DNA of 64,000 nt, from the NCBI GenBank assembly GCA_049890035.1, contig JBMHCG010000039.1, positions 248,001 through 312,000 on the forward strand, written 5' to 3'. The notes beneath the pieces are model-generated. The model did no database searches and was not told the origin of the DNA. It was given only the letters and a program-made list of their open reading frames with translations. Source of the DNA: UBA11891 sp049890035. Lineage in GTDB: Bacteria > Bacteroidota > Bacteroidia > Flavobacteriales > Flavobacteriaceae. The position numbers and the translations under genes are program-made. Shown here in pieces: positions 44,137 to 53,947 of the stretch (the stretch's first letter is position 1; every line of letters begins with the position of its first letter).

Positions 44137-45019
44137 TGCTATTGAAGATTTTGGTCACTATTTAAGTATTGAAAGGGGACTTTCAGAAAATACAATTAAT
44201 AGCTACCAACGGGATGTAAAAGCTCTGGTTACTTTCTTGCAAAAGCACCAAATGGATTGTTCTCCCTTACGTATTCAAGACGCTGTACTTCAACAATTCA
44301 TCTATCAGGAAGCCAAAGAAAAAAATGCGCATTCTCAGAGCCGGAGAATCTCTGGATTGAAGAGTTTTTTTAAATATTTGGTCTTTGAAAAATATCGCGA
44401 TGACCTCCCAACCCAGCGGCTTGAAACACCAAAAATAGGACGTAAATTACCTGATACCCTAAGCATAACCGAAATCACTAAACTTTTAGAATCTGTTAAC
44501 TTGAGTAAACCTGAGGGGACAAGAAACAGAGCTATTCTTGAAACCCTCTATGGAAGTGGATTACGTGTCAGTGAGTTGGTACAACTTCAAAAATCGGATC
44601 TCTATTTCAAAGAAAAATTAATTCGTATCACAGGCAAAGGAAACAAACAACGTTTGGTACCTCTAGGTGATTTTGCTATAGATTATATCACGACCTATTT
44701 GAAAGAAATTCAAGTCTATCAAAAAATTCAAAAAGGATATGAGAATTTTGTCTTTTTAAACCGCAATGGCAAGCCCTTAACTCGAAATATGATTTTTTTA
44801 ATCGTCCAAAAAACTGCACAAATGGCAGGGATTAAAAAGAAAGTAAGCCCGCACACCTTTCGTCATTCATTCGCTACCCATCTCCTAGAAAATGGAGCTG
44901 ATCTGCGATCCATACAGCTGTTATTAGGACATGAAAGCATCACGACTACCGAAATATACACGCATGTAGACACACGCTTTCTTCGTAAAGTTATGGAAGC
45001 ATTTCACCCGAGACTTTAA
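44123..45019 (+). CDS. xerD: Tyrosine recombinase XerD
   Basis: XerD resolves chromosome dimers at the dif site together with a partner. The 298-residue protein has the N-terminal SAM-like core-binding domain (GHYLSIERGLSENTINSYQRD). The catalytic domain has Arg in GSGLRVSEL, Lys in TGKGNKQRLVPL, His-x-x-Arg in HTFRHSFATHLL, His in LLGHESITTTEIY, and the nucleophile Tyr in IYTHV. It is chromosomal housekeeping rather than a phage integrase: no att repeats or phage genes are near. The stop shares bases (TTAA, 45016-45019) with the convergent response regulator. Confidence 0.93.
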   Translation: MKWSNAIEDFGHYLSIERGLSENTINSYQRDVKALVTFLQKHQMDCSPLRIQDAVLQQFIYQEAKEKNAHSQSRRISGLKSFFKYLVFEKYRDDLPTQRLETPKIGRKLPDTLSITEITKLLESVNLSKPEGTRNRAILETLYGSGLRVSELVQLQKSDLYFKEKLIRITGKGNKQRLVPLGDFAIDYITTYLKEIQVYQKIQKGYENFVFLNRNGKPLTRNMIFLIVQKTAQMAGIKKKVSPHTFRHSFATHLLENGADLRSIQLLLGHESITTTEIYTHVDTRFLRKVMEAFHPRL

Positions 45020-45723
45020 GAAGGTTCTTTTGATGTCACCAACCGAAATCCTTCACCGTGAATATTGAGTATTTCCACCTGTGGATCCTCTTTGAGATAT
45101 TTCCGCAACTTGGCGATGTACACATCCATACTTCGAGAAGTAAAATAGTTGTCGTCTCTCCAAATTTTGTTTAAAGCTACCTCTCGGGCTAAGAGATCGT
45201 TAACATGCAAAACCAACAAGCGTAACAATTGGCTTTCTTTGGGAGATAATTTGATGGGAGTGCCACCAGAAAAAGAAAGCGAACGCAACTTGGAATTGAA
45301 AGAAAATTTGCCAATTGTAAATAAAAATTCATTGGATTCTTCTTGTACCGGTTTATGATTTCGATTTAAAAAAACTTTTATCTTGGCAAGCAATACATCC
45401 GAATCGAAAGGTTTGGTAATGTAGTCATCAGCTCCCAGTTTAAAGCCTTTTAGAACATCTTCTTTAAGCGTTTTAGCTGTTAGAAAAATAATGGGTACGC
45501 GTTCATTTTTCTCTCGTATTTCTTTAGCTAGAGTAAAACCATCCTTATAGGGCATCATAACATCGAGTATACACAGATCAAAGTCTTCCTTTTTGAACTT
45601 CTCAAAGCCTTCAATTCCATTTTTCGCCAGAACGATCTTGTATTCGTTTAAGGTTAAATAGTCTTTAAGAATACTCCCAAAATTGGGATCATCTTCAACA
45701 ATTAGTATTTTTTTATTGTCCAT
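45016..45723 (-). CDS. OmpR-family response regulator
   Basis: The 235-residue protein has a receiver domain with acidic pocket EDDPN, the phosphoacceptor Asp about 53 in CILDVMMPYKDG, and Lys in FITKPF-type TKPFDSD. The C-terminal winged-helix DNA-binding domain has LSPKESQLLRLL and SRSMDVYIAKLRKYL. It pairs with the histidine kinase 3 bases upstream. The pair resembles the RprX/RprY type of Bacteroidota, but targets are unknown. Confidence 0.93.
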   Translation of the reverse strand: MDNKKILIVEDDPNFGSILKDYLTLNEYKIVLAKNGIEGFEKFKKEDFDLCILDVMMPYKDGFTLAKEIREKNERVPIIFLTAKTLKEDVLKGFKLGADDYITKPFDSDVLLAKIKVFLNRNHKPVQEESNEFLFTIGKFSFNSKLRSLSFSGGTPIKLSPKESQLLRLLVLHVNDLLAREVALNKIWRDDNYFTSRSMDVYIAKLRKYLKEDPQVEILNIHGEGFRLVTSKEPS

Positions 45724-45726
45724 AGA

Positions 45727-47334
45727 TTAACTTGCTGTTTGTGGTTGGGGTTGGAGGGGAATGGTAATAATAAAACGACTGCCTTCACCTTTTTTACTTT
45801 CAACATTGATTTTGCAATGATGCAATTCAATAATTTTTTTGACGTAGGAAAGGCCTAAACCGTGGCCCTTGATATTGTGTACATTTCCTCCTTCCTGCCG
45901 ATAAAACTTTTCAAAAACCATGCGCTGTGTTGCGGCATCCATACCCATTCCTTTGTCCTGAATGATAAGAGTTGCCAACTTGCCTTGCTGTTGAGTGAAA
46001 ATATCTATCTCGGGGGCACCATCAGTATATTTGATGGCATTGTCTAATATATTGATTATCAGATTTGTAAAATGATTGAAATCACCCTTAAAATAAGCTT
46101 CATTGGCCTTTAAATGGGTTCGGATATACCCTTTTTTATTTTCCACGATCAAGGTAACATGATTGACTGCCTCTGCTATTAGTTCGTTCAAGTGCAGCCT
46201 TTCCCATTCCAACAAGGTGGTCCCTCTCTCCAACTGTGATATTTTCAGTACGTTTTCTACTTGGGTTAACATGCGTGTATTTTCTTCACGAATCATGTTG
46301 GTATACTGTAATATTTTTGATGGTATAGCAATGGTTTTGGGATTCGCAATCGCATCTAAAGCCAAGTTTATGGTTGCAATAGGAGTTTTAAATTCATGGG
46401 ACATATTGTTGATGAAATCCGTTTTGATTTCAGATATTTTTTTCTGTCGGATTATTTGATACAAGGCTCCAGCTGATACAGAAATTATAAACAGGGTGAG
46501 TACGAGTGACAAACCCGCAACCCCAAATATAGAGGACATCACATAGCGATCTCGGCTAGGGAATGTTACCCGTAATTCATACGGACTGTTTCCCTGTTGG
46601 TCAAGAAAAACGGGCGTATTGTATGCCGCACCCTCTTGTGTTTCTTGGTAATTTAATGATTTTATTTTGGTCCCTAAACCATCGTTGTAGATCCCAAATT
46701 GGTATGGTATTTGAATATCACGCTCTTGAAATTCCAATTCTAAAAGTGTCGCTACTTCTTGATTATTAATACGCCGATGAATGGGTAATGTATTGGCATA
46801 GTCCATATAGGCATCACGGTATTTTGCTTCATCATAACTGCTAAGCCGATCTATTCTTTTCAGCTTTTGAATGGAAGATGTCAGCCGATTTTCCCGATTG
46901 AATACGTCCCGTTTCAGGATTGTGGTCGTACGAACTCCTTTATAATCCTTAAGGGTTGTACTGTCTTGTTGTCCCAATACAGGATCAAAGTATCCCCTTT
47001 GGATGTTGTAGTCTTCCTCTAGTATTCCGAATGCAAAAAACGTAGACAAGTTGTTGGGCTTGTCATCGTCCATAAATAAAAATACATCCGTAAAATTGGA
47101 TTCCGTTGGTTTACCAACCGAGTCTATCAATTGTTGATAAGCTGCAATATAATCGGATAATTCACGGTTTTGAATTTCACGTGCAACCGATTGAAGAGTT
47201 TGATTTATGGCCAAAGAAAATTCTTCCTCTTTATTTTCCCAAGAAGTTACAATCCAAAAAGCTTGAACGCCTACGATTCCAAAGATCGATAGTATCATCA
47301 GGCTAACTAAAAGGAAAAATTGATTTTTTTTCAC
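45727..47334 (-). CDS. Membrane sensor histidine kinase
   Basis: The 535-residue protein has two transmembrane helices (about 5-27 and about 270-295) flanking a periplasmic sensor region. The dimerisation domain has the phosphorylated His in NNMSHEFKTPIATINLAL. The ATPase domain has the N box NILDNAIKYTD, DKGMGMDAATQ and GHGLGLSYVKK. It starts with GTG at 47332-47334. The kinase and the regulator behind it form a two-component operon. The signal is not evident from the sensor sequence. Confidence 0.92.
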   Translation of the reverse strand: MKKNQFFLLVSLMILSIFGIVGVQAFWIVTSWENKEEEFSLAINQTLQSVAREIQNRELSDYIAAYQQLIDSVGKPTESNFTDVFLFMDDDKPNNLSTFFAFGILEEDYNIQRGYFDPVLGQQDSTTLKDYKGVRTTTILKRDVFNRENRLTSSIQKLKRIDRLSSYDEAKYRDAYMDYANTLPIHRRINNQEVATLLELEFQERDIQIPYQFGIYNDGLGTKIKSLNYQETQEGAAYNTPVFLDQQGNSPYELRVTFPSRDRYVMSSIFGVAGLSLVLTLFIISVSAGALYQIIRQKKISEIKTDFINNMSHEFKTPIATINLALDAIANPKTIAIPSKILQYTNMIREENTRMLTQVENVLKISQLERGTTLLEWERLHLNELIAEAVNHVTLIVENKKGYIRTHLKANEAYFKGDFNHFTNLIINILDNAIKYTDGAPEIDIFTQQQGKLATLIIQDKGMGMDAATQRMVFEKFYRQEGGNVHNIKGHGLGLSYVKKIIELHHCKINVESKKGEGSRFIITIPLQPQPQTAS

Positions 47335-47399
47335 TGATTTACTTTGTTCAGGAAGTACAAAATTGGAGAAAATAATAGATATTTTTTCCCAAGACTATG

Positions 47400-47996
47400 T
47401 TAACTGTTGGGATCAGTCACCTCCATAAGTTCTTTAAAAATTTTTTCAAGTTGCTTCTCTGTCTCTTTCCAATCAATATTTTCTACCACATAATCGGCTA
47501 AGGGAATCTTTTCTTCATCCGGTAATTGTTTTGCCATTCGTTGCAATACTTCCTCTTTACTGCTCCCATCACGTGCCATAACACGTTGCAAACGAATTGA
47601 TTCAGGTGCAGTAATTAAAATGGTTTTATCACAACGCAAATGGCCTTTATTTTCAAAAAGTATGGCTACTTCGTTAATCAAAAAGGGAGCTGCTTGTTGC
47701 GCAACATATTTTTTGAAATCAGCCCGAACAGCAGGATGCACAACGGAATTAAGAAAAGAAAGCGCCGCTTGATCTGAAAAAACTTTTTTACCCAATCTAA
47801 CTCGGTCCAGACCATTCGAAGTATAAATATGCGACCCGAAGTAGGCTTTAACTTGTCGAATCACATCTGGATCGTTATTCAAAACTCGGTGTCCAGCCAA
47901 ATCTGCTTGATAACAAGGGATGTTTTTGGACTTAAAAAATTCAACCACTTTGGACTTTCCGCTCCCGATCCCCCCTGTCAATCCAACTATTTTCAT
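47400..47996 (-). CDS. coaE: Dephospho-CoA kinase
   Basis: CoaE carries out the last step of coenzyme A synthesis. The 198-residue protein has the P-loop GLTGGIGSGKSKVVEFF, YQADLAGHRVL and the lid region VMARDGSSKEEVLQRM. Length is normal. The start overlaps the stop of the YbbR-like gene by 4 bases (ATGA). It is the last gene of the operon that begins with bamD and includes coaBC, so early and final CoA steps are transcribed together. Confidence 0.95.
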   Translation of the reverse strand: MKIVGLTGGIGSGKSKVVEFFKSKNIPCYQADLAGHRVLNNDPDVIRQVKAYFGSHIYTSNGLDRVRLGKKVFSDQAALSFLNSVVHPAVRADFKKYVAQQAAPFLINEVAILFENKGHLRCDKTILITAPESIRLQRVMARDGSSKEEVLQRMAKQLPDEEKIPLADYVVENIDWKETEKQLEKIFKELMEVTDPNS

Positions 47997-48961
47997 TTCC
48001 TTATTAAATATTCAACTTCCTGAGGTTCCCATCTTGGCGATCGAACCAATGGGGGGCTTTTTCTTAAACGTACAGCTAATGATCGTTTTTGTCCATATTC
48101 TGATTCTCTAAAATCCACTGCCACTACAAAATCATTGGCAGCAATGGAATCCACCTGTCGAATCGGAACCAGTCCAGTCATACGAAGTACTTTGGGAAAA
48201 ATTTTAATCGTAAGACTATCGGGAAGGTTGTCAATTCGAATGGGAAGTTCAAAAGTCAACTCTGTAAATTTCGCTGTTTTGGCTTGTACCTGTACCCAAT
48301 CCTGTGAAACATCTTCTAAACTTGCTGGAATATCAAGAGGTATACGCTCATAAATATCCGCTGATAAACGTTTCTTTTTTAATGGGAGCGTTGAAATAAA
48401 TGTTATTTTTTGCAATTGGGATTCCATTCCATAGAGTGTTATAGAATCAGGCTCCAAAACAGGTAGATATCGATAATTGTATCCCGTTTTGAATTGCACC
48501 TTGTCCGTCAAAACTACTGGAACTTTTTTCTGTTGCAACCGATCAAAGGGGAAAGTCAAAGAGGAAGGCTGGATTAAGGTAATTACTGCATTGTCAAAAA
48601 GCTGTTTTTCCAAATAGGCACGCAAGGGCAATAAAGACACTATTCCTTGGTTTTCATCCAGTTCTGCATTTTGAAGATCCATATCCAGCGTTTTCTCTAA
48701 CAAGGAATACCATATCAACTGGAACCCCGATGCTTGTATCCAAAGAGATACTTCTTGCGGTGCCTGATCTACTATGATTCCCTCGGGTAAATTGGTATAC
48801 CTTAATGGAAATTTAATAGGAGCTGTATACACATTAGAAAAGCGAGTAAGCAACCAAAAAAGGGCTGAAATCCCAACAAAAATTAAAAAAAATTGGGCTT
48901 TATTTTTGTCCGGAATCCACCGATTGACCCGCTGTTTGAACTGCTGAAAAGATCCGGACAT
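47993..48961 (-). CDS. YbbR-like (CdaR-type) membrane protein
   Basis: The 322-residue protein has one N-terminal transmembrane helix (about 22-42, KAQFFLIFVGISALFWLLTRF region). The rest is extracytoplasmic and beta-rich, with YbbR-type segments such as KFPLRYTNLPEGI and VPVVLTDKVQFKTGYN. In Firmicutes YbbR/CdaR proteins regulate the c-di-AMP synthase CdaA. Here no cyclase is adjacent, so the partner is unknown. It lies between fabI and coaE in an operon. Confidence 0.78.
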   Translation of the reverse strand: MSGSFQQFKQRVNRWIPDKNKAQFFLIFVGISALFWLLTRFSNVYTAPIKFPLRYTNLPEGIIVDQAPQEVSLWIQASGFQLIWYSLLEKTLDMDLQNAELDENQGIVSLLPLRAYLEKQLFDNAVITLIQPSSLTFPFDRLQQKKVPVVLTDKVQFKTGYNYRYLPVLEPDSITLYGMESQLQKITFISTLPLKKKRLSADIYERIPLDIPASLEDVSQDWVQVQAKTAKFTELTFELPIRIDNLPDSLTIKIFPKVLRMTGLVPIRQVDSIAANDFVVAVDFRESEYGQKRSLAVRLRKSPPLVRSPRWEPQEVEYLIRK

Positions 48962-48969
48962 ACCAAAAA

Positions 48970-49788
48970 TTAGTTTGAATCAGTCAGTGCTTCAATAATT
49001 TCTTCACTAACACCCACATTGGAAAAACCACCGTCATGAAATAGATTTTGAAGTGTTACCTTGCGGGAATAATCAGAAAACATCATTAATGTATACTGTG
49101 CACAGTCTTCTGCTGTTGCATTACCTAACGGAGCTGTTTTTTCAGCATACGTCAAAAATCCATCCAATCCCTCTACCCCTTTTCCAGCAGTTGTTAATGT
49201 CGGTGACTGCGATATGGTATTAACACGAACTTTTTTATTCTTACCGAAAAAGTATCCAAAACTTCGAGCAATAGACTCTAAATAGGCCTTATTATCTGCC
49301 ATATCGTTGTAGTTAGGAAAAGTACGTTGCGCAGCGATATAAGACAAGGCCAGTATACTTCCCCATTCATTCATGGCATCTTTTTGGTATAAAACCTGCA
49401 TCAATTTGTGAAAAGATACGGCGGACACATCCCAACCTTTGGCCATCCAATCGTGGTTGAGATCGGTATAATGCTTTCCTTTTCTAACATTGACTGACAT
49501 GCCAATGGAGTGGAGAACAAAATCAAGTTTTCCTCCTAAGTGTTCTTGAGCTTTATCAATAAGGGTTTCGAGGTCTTCAATTTTTGTGGCATCAGCAGCA
49601 ATTACAGGAGCATTTGTTTTTTCTCCGAGGGTATTGATTGTTCCCATTCGTAACGCAACAGGGGCATTGGTCAGGACAAATTTCCCACCGGCAGCGTGTA
49701 CTGCTTCTGCTGTTTTCCAAGCAATAGACTCTTGATCTAAAGCACCAAATATAATTCCTTTTTTACCTTCTAAGATTGTGTGATTCAT
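48970..49788 (-). CDS. fabI: Enoyl-[acyl-carrier-protein] reductase (NADH)
   Basis: FabI makes the final reduction in each cycle of fatty acid elongation. The 272-residue short-chain dehydrogenase-like protein has the N-terminal nucleotide region GKKGIIFGALDQESIAWKTA. The catalytic Tyr-x6-Lys lies in NYNDMADNKAYLES, followed by VRVNTISQSPTLT. It is the FabI isozyme targeted by triclosan. It follows recN by 13 bases in the bamD operon. Confidence 0.95.
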   Translation of the reverse strand: MNHTILEGKKGIIFGALDQESIAWKTAEAVHAAGGKFVLTNAPVALRMGTINTLGEKTNAPVIAADATKIEDLETLIDKAQEHLGGKLDFVLHSIGMSVNVRKGKHYTDLNHDWMAKGWDVSAVSFHKLMQVLYQKDAMNEWGSILALSYIAAQRTFPNYNDMADNKAYLESIARSFGYFFGKNKKVRVNTISQSPTLTTAGKGVEGLDGFLTYAEKTAPLGNATAEDCAQYTLMMFSDYSRKVTLQNLFHDGGFSNVGVSEEIIEALTDSN

Positions 49789-49801
49789 TCGTTTGTGTTT
49801 G

Positions 49802-51454
49802 TTAATTCAATAATTCTTTGGCATGTTCCAAAGCGGTGGGAGTGAGTTCTTTGCCTGAAACCATTTTTGCAATTTCTGCAATTCGCTCTTCCTTGTTCAA
49901 CTCTTTAATTTGTGTTTGTGTTCCCGCATTATAAATCGTCTTGTATACTTTAAAATGTTGACTTCCCTTGGCAGCTACTTGGGGCAAATGAGTTATGGCA
50001 AAGACTTGCATATCGAGGGCCATCTGTGTCATTAATTGAGCGATTTCTTCGGATACAGCCCCAGAAACCCCCGTATCAATTTCATCAAAAATAATGGTAG
50101 GGAGTTTTTTATATCGAGACAATAGTGCTTTGATAGACAACATGATGCGTGACAATTCTCCGCCCGAAGCAACGTTTTTAAGAGGACCTAATTGCGTCCC
50201 CAGATTGGCTGTAAATAAAAACTCCATCTGGTCTTTACCATTTGACAGAAAGGTATCACTAGGCGTCAAATGGATCCCAAACTGAGCATTTTGGATACCC
50301 AAACGACAAACCAATTCTTCTAGTTTTTCAATCAAATCGACTCGCGTCTTCTTACGGCCTTCGGAAAGGGCACTGGCTAGTTGGGTGAGTTTTTCTTCTG
50401 CTTGTTGCACCGCTAATTCAAGCGTGTTGATACGTTCTTGCTGTTGATCTGTATCCTCTAATTGAGTGGCCAAATGATCGCGAACGACAATTAGTCCTTG
50501 CACGGAATTCACCTGATGCTTTTTAAACAAATCATAGAGATTTTGCAATTTGTTTTCAGCTTCAATTAATGCTTCTGGATCACTTTCTAAACTACCTTGC
50601 TTGAATTGTAAATCGGAATGAATGTCGTTCAGCTCAGCTATTAAACTTTCCAATCGTGACGGTAAATCTTTTAGTTCTTTTGATTTTTGAGTGGCTGTTT
50701 TCAATTCCAAACGCAGCTGCCCCAAAGCATGTAACAAGCCAACATCTTCCGCTTCGATGAGTTGTATACCCCCCATAAGGCTTTGTTGAATATCTTGTAC
50801 ACTAGACAATTCATCTACCCGTGCTTCGAGGGGTGCTAACATATCTGATTGCAAGTCGGCAGCCACTAATTCATCAAACAAAAACTGGTTATAGTCCCTG
50901 TTTTTTTTGGCTTGAGAAAGGCTTTGACGAAGCAGAGAAAGGTCTTTTTCATCTTTTTTATAGGCTGTCAATACGGACTGGTATTGATGCAGCATCTCTG
51001 TATTTCCTGCAAGAGCGTCCAAAACTTGGAATTGATAATCAGACTTTATTAATTCCAGTGTTTGATGCTGTGAGTGAATATCAATCAAATGTGCGCCAAG
51101 CCTTTCTAATACGTCAAGATTTACTGGGCTGTCGTTAATAAATGCTCTGGATTTGCCCGAAGGAACGATTTCACGGCGTACTATAGTGTCGGAGGAATAA
51201 TCCAAAGATTCCTTTTCAAAAAAAGATTGTAGACCATACGCAACAATATCAAAATGTGCCTCAATAATGCATTTTTTGGATGCATCTTTGAGAGTAGAGC
51301 GATCGGCACGTTTGCCCAAAATCAATGACAACGCCCCTAATAAAATAGATTTCCCTGCACCTGTTTCACCCGTGATACTTGTCATTCCTGTATCAAAGGA
51401 AACATCCAGATGTTCAATCAGGGCGTAGTTGTCAATTGAAAGAGCAGTTAACAA
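49802..51454 (-). CDS. recN: DNA repair protein RecN
   Basis: RecN is an SMC-like ATPase acting in double-strand break repair. The 550-residue protein has Walker A TGETGAGKSILLGAL near residue 30, a long central coiled coil (about 150-360), and the C-terminal signature ASGGELSRIMLSIKALL. Walker B is TIIFDEIDTGVSG. The family N-terminus aligns exactly if TTG at 51452-51454 is the start (LTALSIDNYALIEHL); another TTG seven codons upstream is possible. No ATG is available. Confidence 0.93.
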   Translation of the reverse strand: MLTALSIDNYALIEHLDVSFDTGMTSITGETGAGKSILLGALSLILGKRADRSTLKDASKKCIIEAHFDIVAYGLQSFFEKESLDYSSDTIVRREIVPSGKSRAFINDSPVNLDVLERLGAHLIDIHSQHQTLELIKSDYQFQVLDALAGNTEMLHQYQSVLTAYKKDEKDLSLLRQSLSQAKKNRDYNQFLFDELVAADLQSDMLAPLEARVDELSSVQDIQQSLMGGIQLIEAEDVGLLHALGQLRLELKTATQKSKELKDLPSRLESLIAELNDIHSDLQFKQGSLESDPEALIEAENKLQNLYDLFKKHQVNSVQGLIVVRDHLATQLEDTDQQQERINTLELAVQQAEEKLTQLASALSEGRKKTRVDLIEKLEELVCRLGIQNAQFGIHLTPSDTFLSNGKDQMEFLFTANLGTQLGPLKNVASGGELSRIMLSIKALLSRYKKLPTIIFDEIDTGVSGAVSEEIAQLMTQMALDMQVFAITHLPQVAAKGSQHFKVYKTIYNAGTQTQIKELNKEERIAEIAKMVSGKELTPTALEHAKELLN

Positions 51455-51509
51455 AGCATGTATTTTATTTATCAAAGATAACAGAGAGCGACAGCATATT
51501 CAAAAACAA

Positions 51510-52418
51510 TTAATATTTGATTTGTTTCCATTGGGCATTAAAAAAAGGGGCCATTTTTCGTAGATGGGTCGTCAATGCATTAATGCCCACTGAGGGGCCT
51601 CCGGAAAATATATCAACTATTTCTTGCGATTTGGCATCAAAGAAAACTTGCAGTAAAAAAGCATTGGGCCTTCGTGTGTAGAGCCCATAGAGGGTTTCAA
51701 TAGATTGAACGATTGTTTCTTTTGCCGCTTGCGGGTTTTGGACCATCTGATCCATACCCTCTCGATGGTATGTGTAAATTGCCTGACGGTATTCCTCAAA
51801 AGTGTTGGATCGTAAGGCATCGATCAACCAAAAACGATTGCGAATACCATCATTTTGATTCCAGCCTTTAAAACTCGATTGTTGCGCCAGGTTCGCAATT
51901 TTTTGTGCTTGCTCAAAATATGGGGCCCCTCCGTTATGCTCAAAACTATCTGCGTCTAAGCCAAGAATGACATGAATATAAAAACTAAGTACAGAAACCA
52001 AATTGGATTGGAAAACTGCGGGGTTATATATCAAGGGTTGATACTCTTGATAAGTGAATACGATGTCATTGTCCAAATAGTTAAACAAGGGACTGTCATA
52101 ATTACTATCAAATACAGGGCGTTGTGATTGAACTTGAAGATTCCCTTCAAAACGGTTGTTGCTGTAGGCCGTAAGAGTGAGTACAAAACTACACTTGATA
52201 CGCTCTTGTTGAGCAAAAGAATCGTCCGTCCAGGTTCTGGAATTGATGAATTCATTCAACGCTTGCTCAAGCGTTTCAAATATTTGCCGATTGGTTTGAT
52301 CTACTAAATCGGCATTGACAACAATTTGACTTTCCAATTCTTGAGCTTGAATTGAGAAAGAGAAAAGCAGGAAAAAAAAGAGAATCTTATTTGCATTCCA
52401 TTTGAGTACATACTTCAT
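51510..52418 (-). CDS. DUF4835 family exported protein
   Basis: The 302-residue protein has a signal peptide (hydrophobic FFFLLFSFSIQAQ ending about 24) and matches the Bacteroidota DUF4835 family by its length, its opening ELESQIVVNADLVDQTNRQIF and its position between coaBC and recN. Function is unknown. The start ATG at 52416-52418 overlaps the end of coaBC by 32 bases. A longer in-frame reading would not place the signal peptide at the terminus and is rejected. Confidence 0.87.
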   Translation of the reverse strand: MKYVLKWNANKILFFFLLFSFSIQAQELESQIVVNADLVDQTNRQIFETLEQALNEFINSRTWTDDSFAQQERIKCSFVLTLTAYSNNRFEGNLQVQSQRPVFDSNYDSPLFNYLDNDIVFTYQEYQPLIYNPAVFQSNLVSVLSFYIHVILGLDADSFEHNGGAPYFEQAQKIANLAQQSSFKGWNQNDGIRNRFWLIDALRSNTFEEYRQAIYTYHREGMDQMVQNPQAAKETIVQSIETLYGLYTRRPNAFLLQVFFDAKSQEIVDIFSGGPSVGINALTTHLRKMAPFFNAQWKQIKY

Positions 52419-53601
52419 CCCAAATGTCTTTGGCGACTTCTGCTTTACTTTTAAGTGAAAAGGGCTTGGGCTTCTCATCGATTCCAATATAGGTAATTTT
52501 ATTGGTTTCCCCACCAAATCCAGCCCCTGCATCAGCCAGGGTATTTAATACAATTGCATCCAAATTTTTGTGCTTTTTTTTAATGAGTGCTGCTTCCATT
52601 CCCGGGTCCGTTTCAAGAGCGAAGCCAACCAAAAATTGATTTTTTTTGTGGCTTCCCATTGCATGCAGAATATCTGGATTGGCTATCAAATCAATGGTTG
52701 GTGGAAGGGAATTCTTTTTGATTTTATTGACTGCTTGCAACTTGGGGCGAAAGTCTGCTACAGCAGCCGCAGCAATGGCAATATCAGTAGTTTCAAAATG
52801 TTCAAAAACAGCCGTATGCATCTCTTCAGCACAGACTACGGAAACAACGTCAAATGGTAGCGATTCCGTCGGTAGTGTATTCGGGCCAATAATAAGCTGA
52901 ACACGAGCTCCTAACTCATGTGCCCGGAGGGCCAATTCAAGCCCCATTTTACCCGATGAAAAATTGCCTAGAAATCGAACCGGATCCAATTTTTCATAGG
53001 TAGGTCCAGCAGTTATCAATACTTTTTTGGAGGACAGTGGACCTGTTTCGTTAAAAAACTGTTTTACGTGTTCAAGAAGTTCTTCAGGTTCCAAAAGACG
53101 TCCTTTACCCTGAAGGCCACTCGCTAATGGCCCTTCACCAACCGGTAAAACACGAGTACCAAAACCGATGAGTGTTTCAAGGTTTTTCTGATTGGCGGGG
53201 TGCGCATACATGTCCAAATCCATTGCAGGAGCCACCATTACTGGGCAACGCGCCGACAAATAGGTAGCTATAAGTAAATTATTACACTTGGCATGTACCA
53301 TGGCAGAAAGCGTATTGGCTGTGGCAGGAGCGACCAACAAAAGGTCAGCCCAATTACCCAGCGTAACATGGTCATTCCAGATAGGATTGTCGTGATCCTC
53401 GTTTATGAAGGAAGTTAACACGGGTTCACCAGAGACTACTGATAAGGTAAGTGGGGTTACAAAAGAATGTGCATCAGGGGTCATGATGACCCGAATATGA
53501 GCACCTTCTTTCTTTAATAATCGAACCAATAAAGGGGTTTTATAGGCTGCGATTCCACCAGAAATACCCAACACTATTTTTTTCCCCCGAAGCCTGTTCA
53601 T
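52387..53601 (-). CDS. coaBC: Bifunctional CoaBC (phosphopantothenate-cysteine ligase / decarboxylase)
   Basis: CoaBC joins cysteine to phosphopantothenate and decarboxylates the product, the second and third steps to CoA. The 404-residue protein begins with the flavin decarboxylase (LGISGGIAAYKTPLLVRLL; active His in DHVTLGNWADL). In place of the usual PAMNxxMW motif it has PAMDLDMY. The flap Cys of E. coli CoaC (LACG) is Ser here (LASGLQGKGRL, about 161). The ligase half starts near 190 (KKVLITAGPTYEKLDPVRF). It lies 3 bases after rpoZ. Confidence 0.95.
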   Translation of the reverse strand: MNRLRGKKIVLGISGGIAAYKTPLLVRLLKKEGAHIRVIMTPDAHSFVTPLTLSVVSGEPVLTSFINEDHDNPIWNDHVTLGNWADLLLVAPATANTLSAMVHAKCNNLLIATYLSARCPVMVAPAMDLDMYAHPANQKNLETLIGFGTRVLPVGEGPLASGLQGKGRLLEPEELLEHVKQFFNETGPLSSKKVLITAGPTYEKLDPVRFLGNFSSGKMGLELALRAHELGARVQLIIGPNTLPTESLPFDVVSVVCAEEMHTAVFEHFETTDIAIAAAAVADFRPKLQAVNKIKKNSLPPTIDLIANPDILHAMGSHKKNQFLVGFALETDPGMEAALIKKKHKNLDAIVLNTLADAGAGFGGETNKITYIGIDEKPKPFSLKSKAEVAKDIWDEVCTQMECK

Positions 53602-53604
53602 GGC

Positions 53605-53934
53605 TTATTGACTTGGTTCGTCTGTATTGCGATGGTATACTTTATCGTTCAACCACTCCTCAACAGCCATTGCCTGTGGTTTCGGTAGTTTTTCGTAAAA
53701 TTTTGAAACCTCAATCTGTTCCTTATTTTCGAAAATTTCTTCAAGACTATCGTTGTGGGTAGCAAATTCATCCAATTTTTCGTGTAATTCGCCTTTGATA
53801 TCGAGATTGATTTGTGTAGCACGCTTGGCGATTATTGAAATGGCCTCATAGATATTTTCTGTTGGGTTTTCAATCTCTTCACGATTGTAGGTTTCTGTAG
53901 TAACAGAAGCTTTTGAATTCAGGTACTTTGTCAT
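53605..53934 (-). CDS. rpoZ: DNA-directed RNA polymerase omega subunit (flavobacterial type)
   Basis: Omega assists assembly of RNA polymerase by binding beta'. The 109-residue protein has the core NIYEAISIIAKRATQIN, matching the omega helix with ENIYEA in place of the usual arrangement. A long acidic C-terminal tail (FENKEQIEVSKFYEKLP) is, from memory, typical of Bacteroidota omega. It lies between bamD and coaBC. rpoZ beside coaBC is a common arrangement in bacteria, which supports the call. Confidence 0.88.
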   Translation of the reverse strand: MTKYLNSKASVTTETYNREEIENPTENIYEAISIIAKRATQINLDIKGELHEKLDEFATHNDSLEEIFENKEQIEVSKFYEKLPKPQAMAVEEWLNDKVYHRNTDEPSQ

Positions 53935-53947
53935 GACAGTATATATT

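Noticed and set aside
44123..45019. Tyrosine recombinase as a sign of an integrated element
   Set aside because: All features fit chromosomal XerD; no att repeats, tRNA or phage genes are near.
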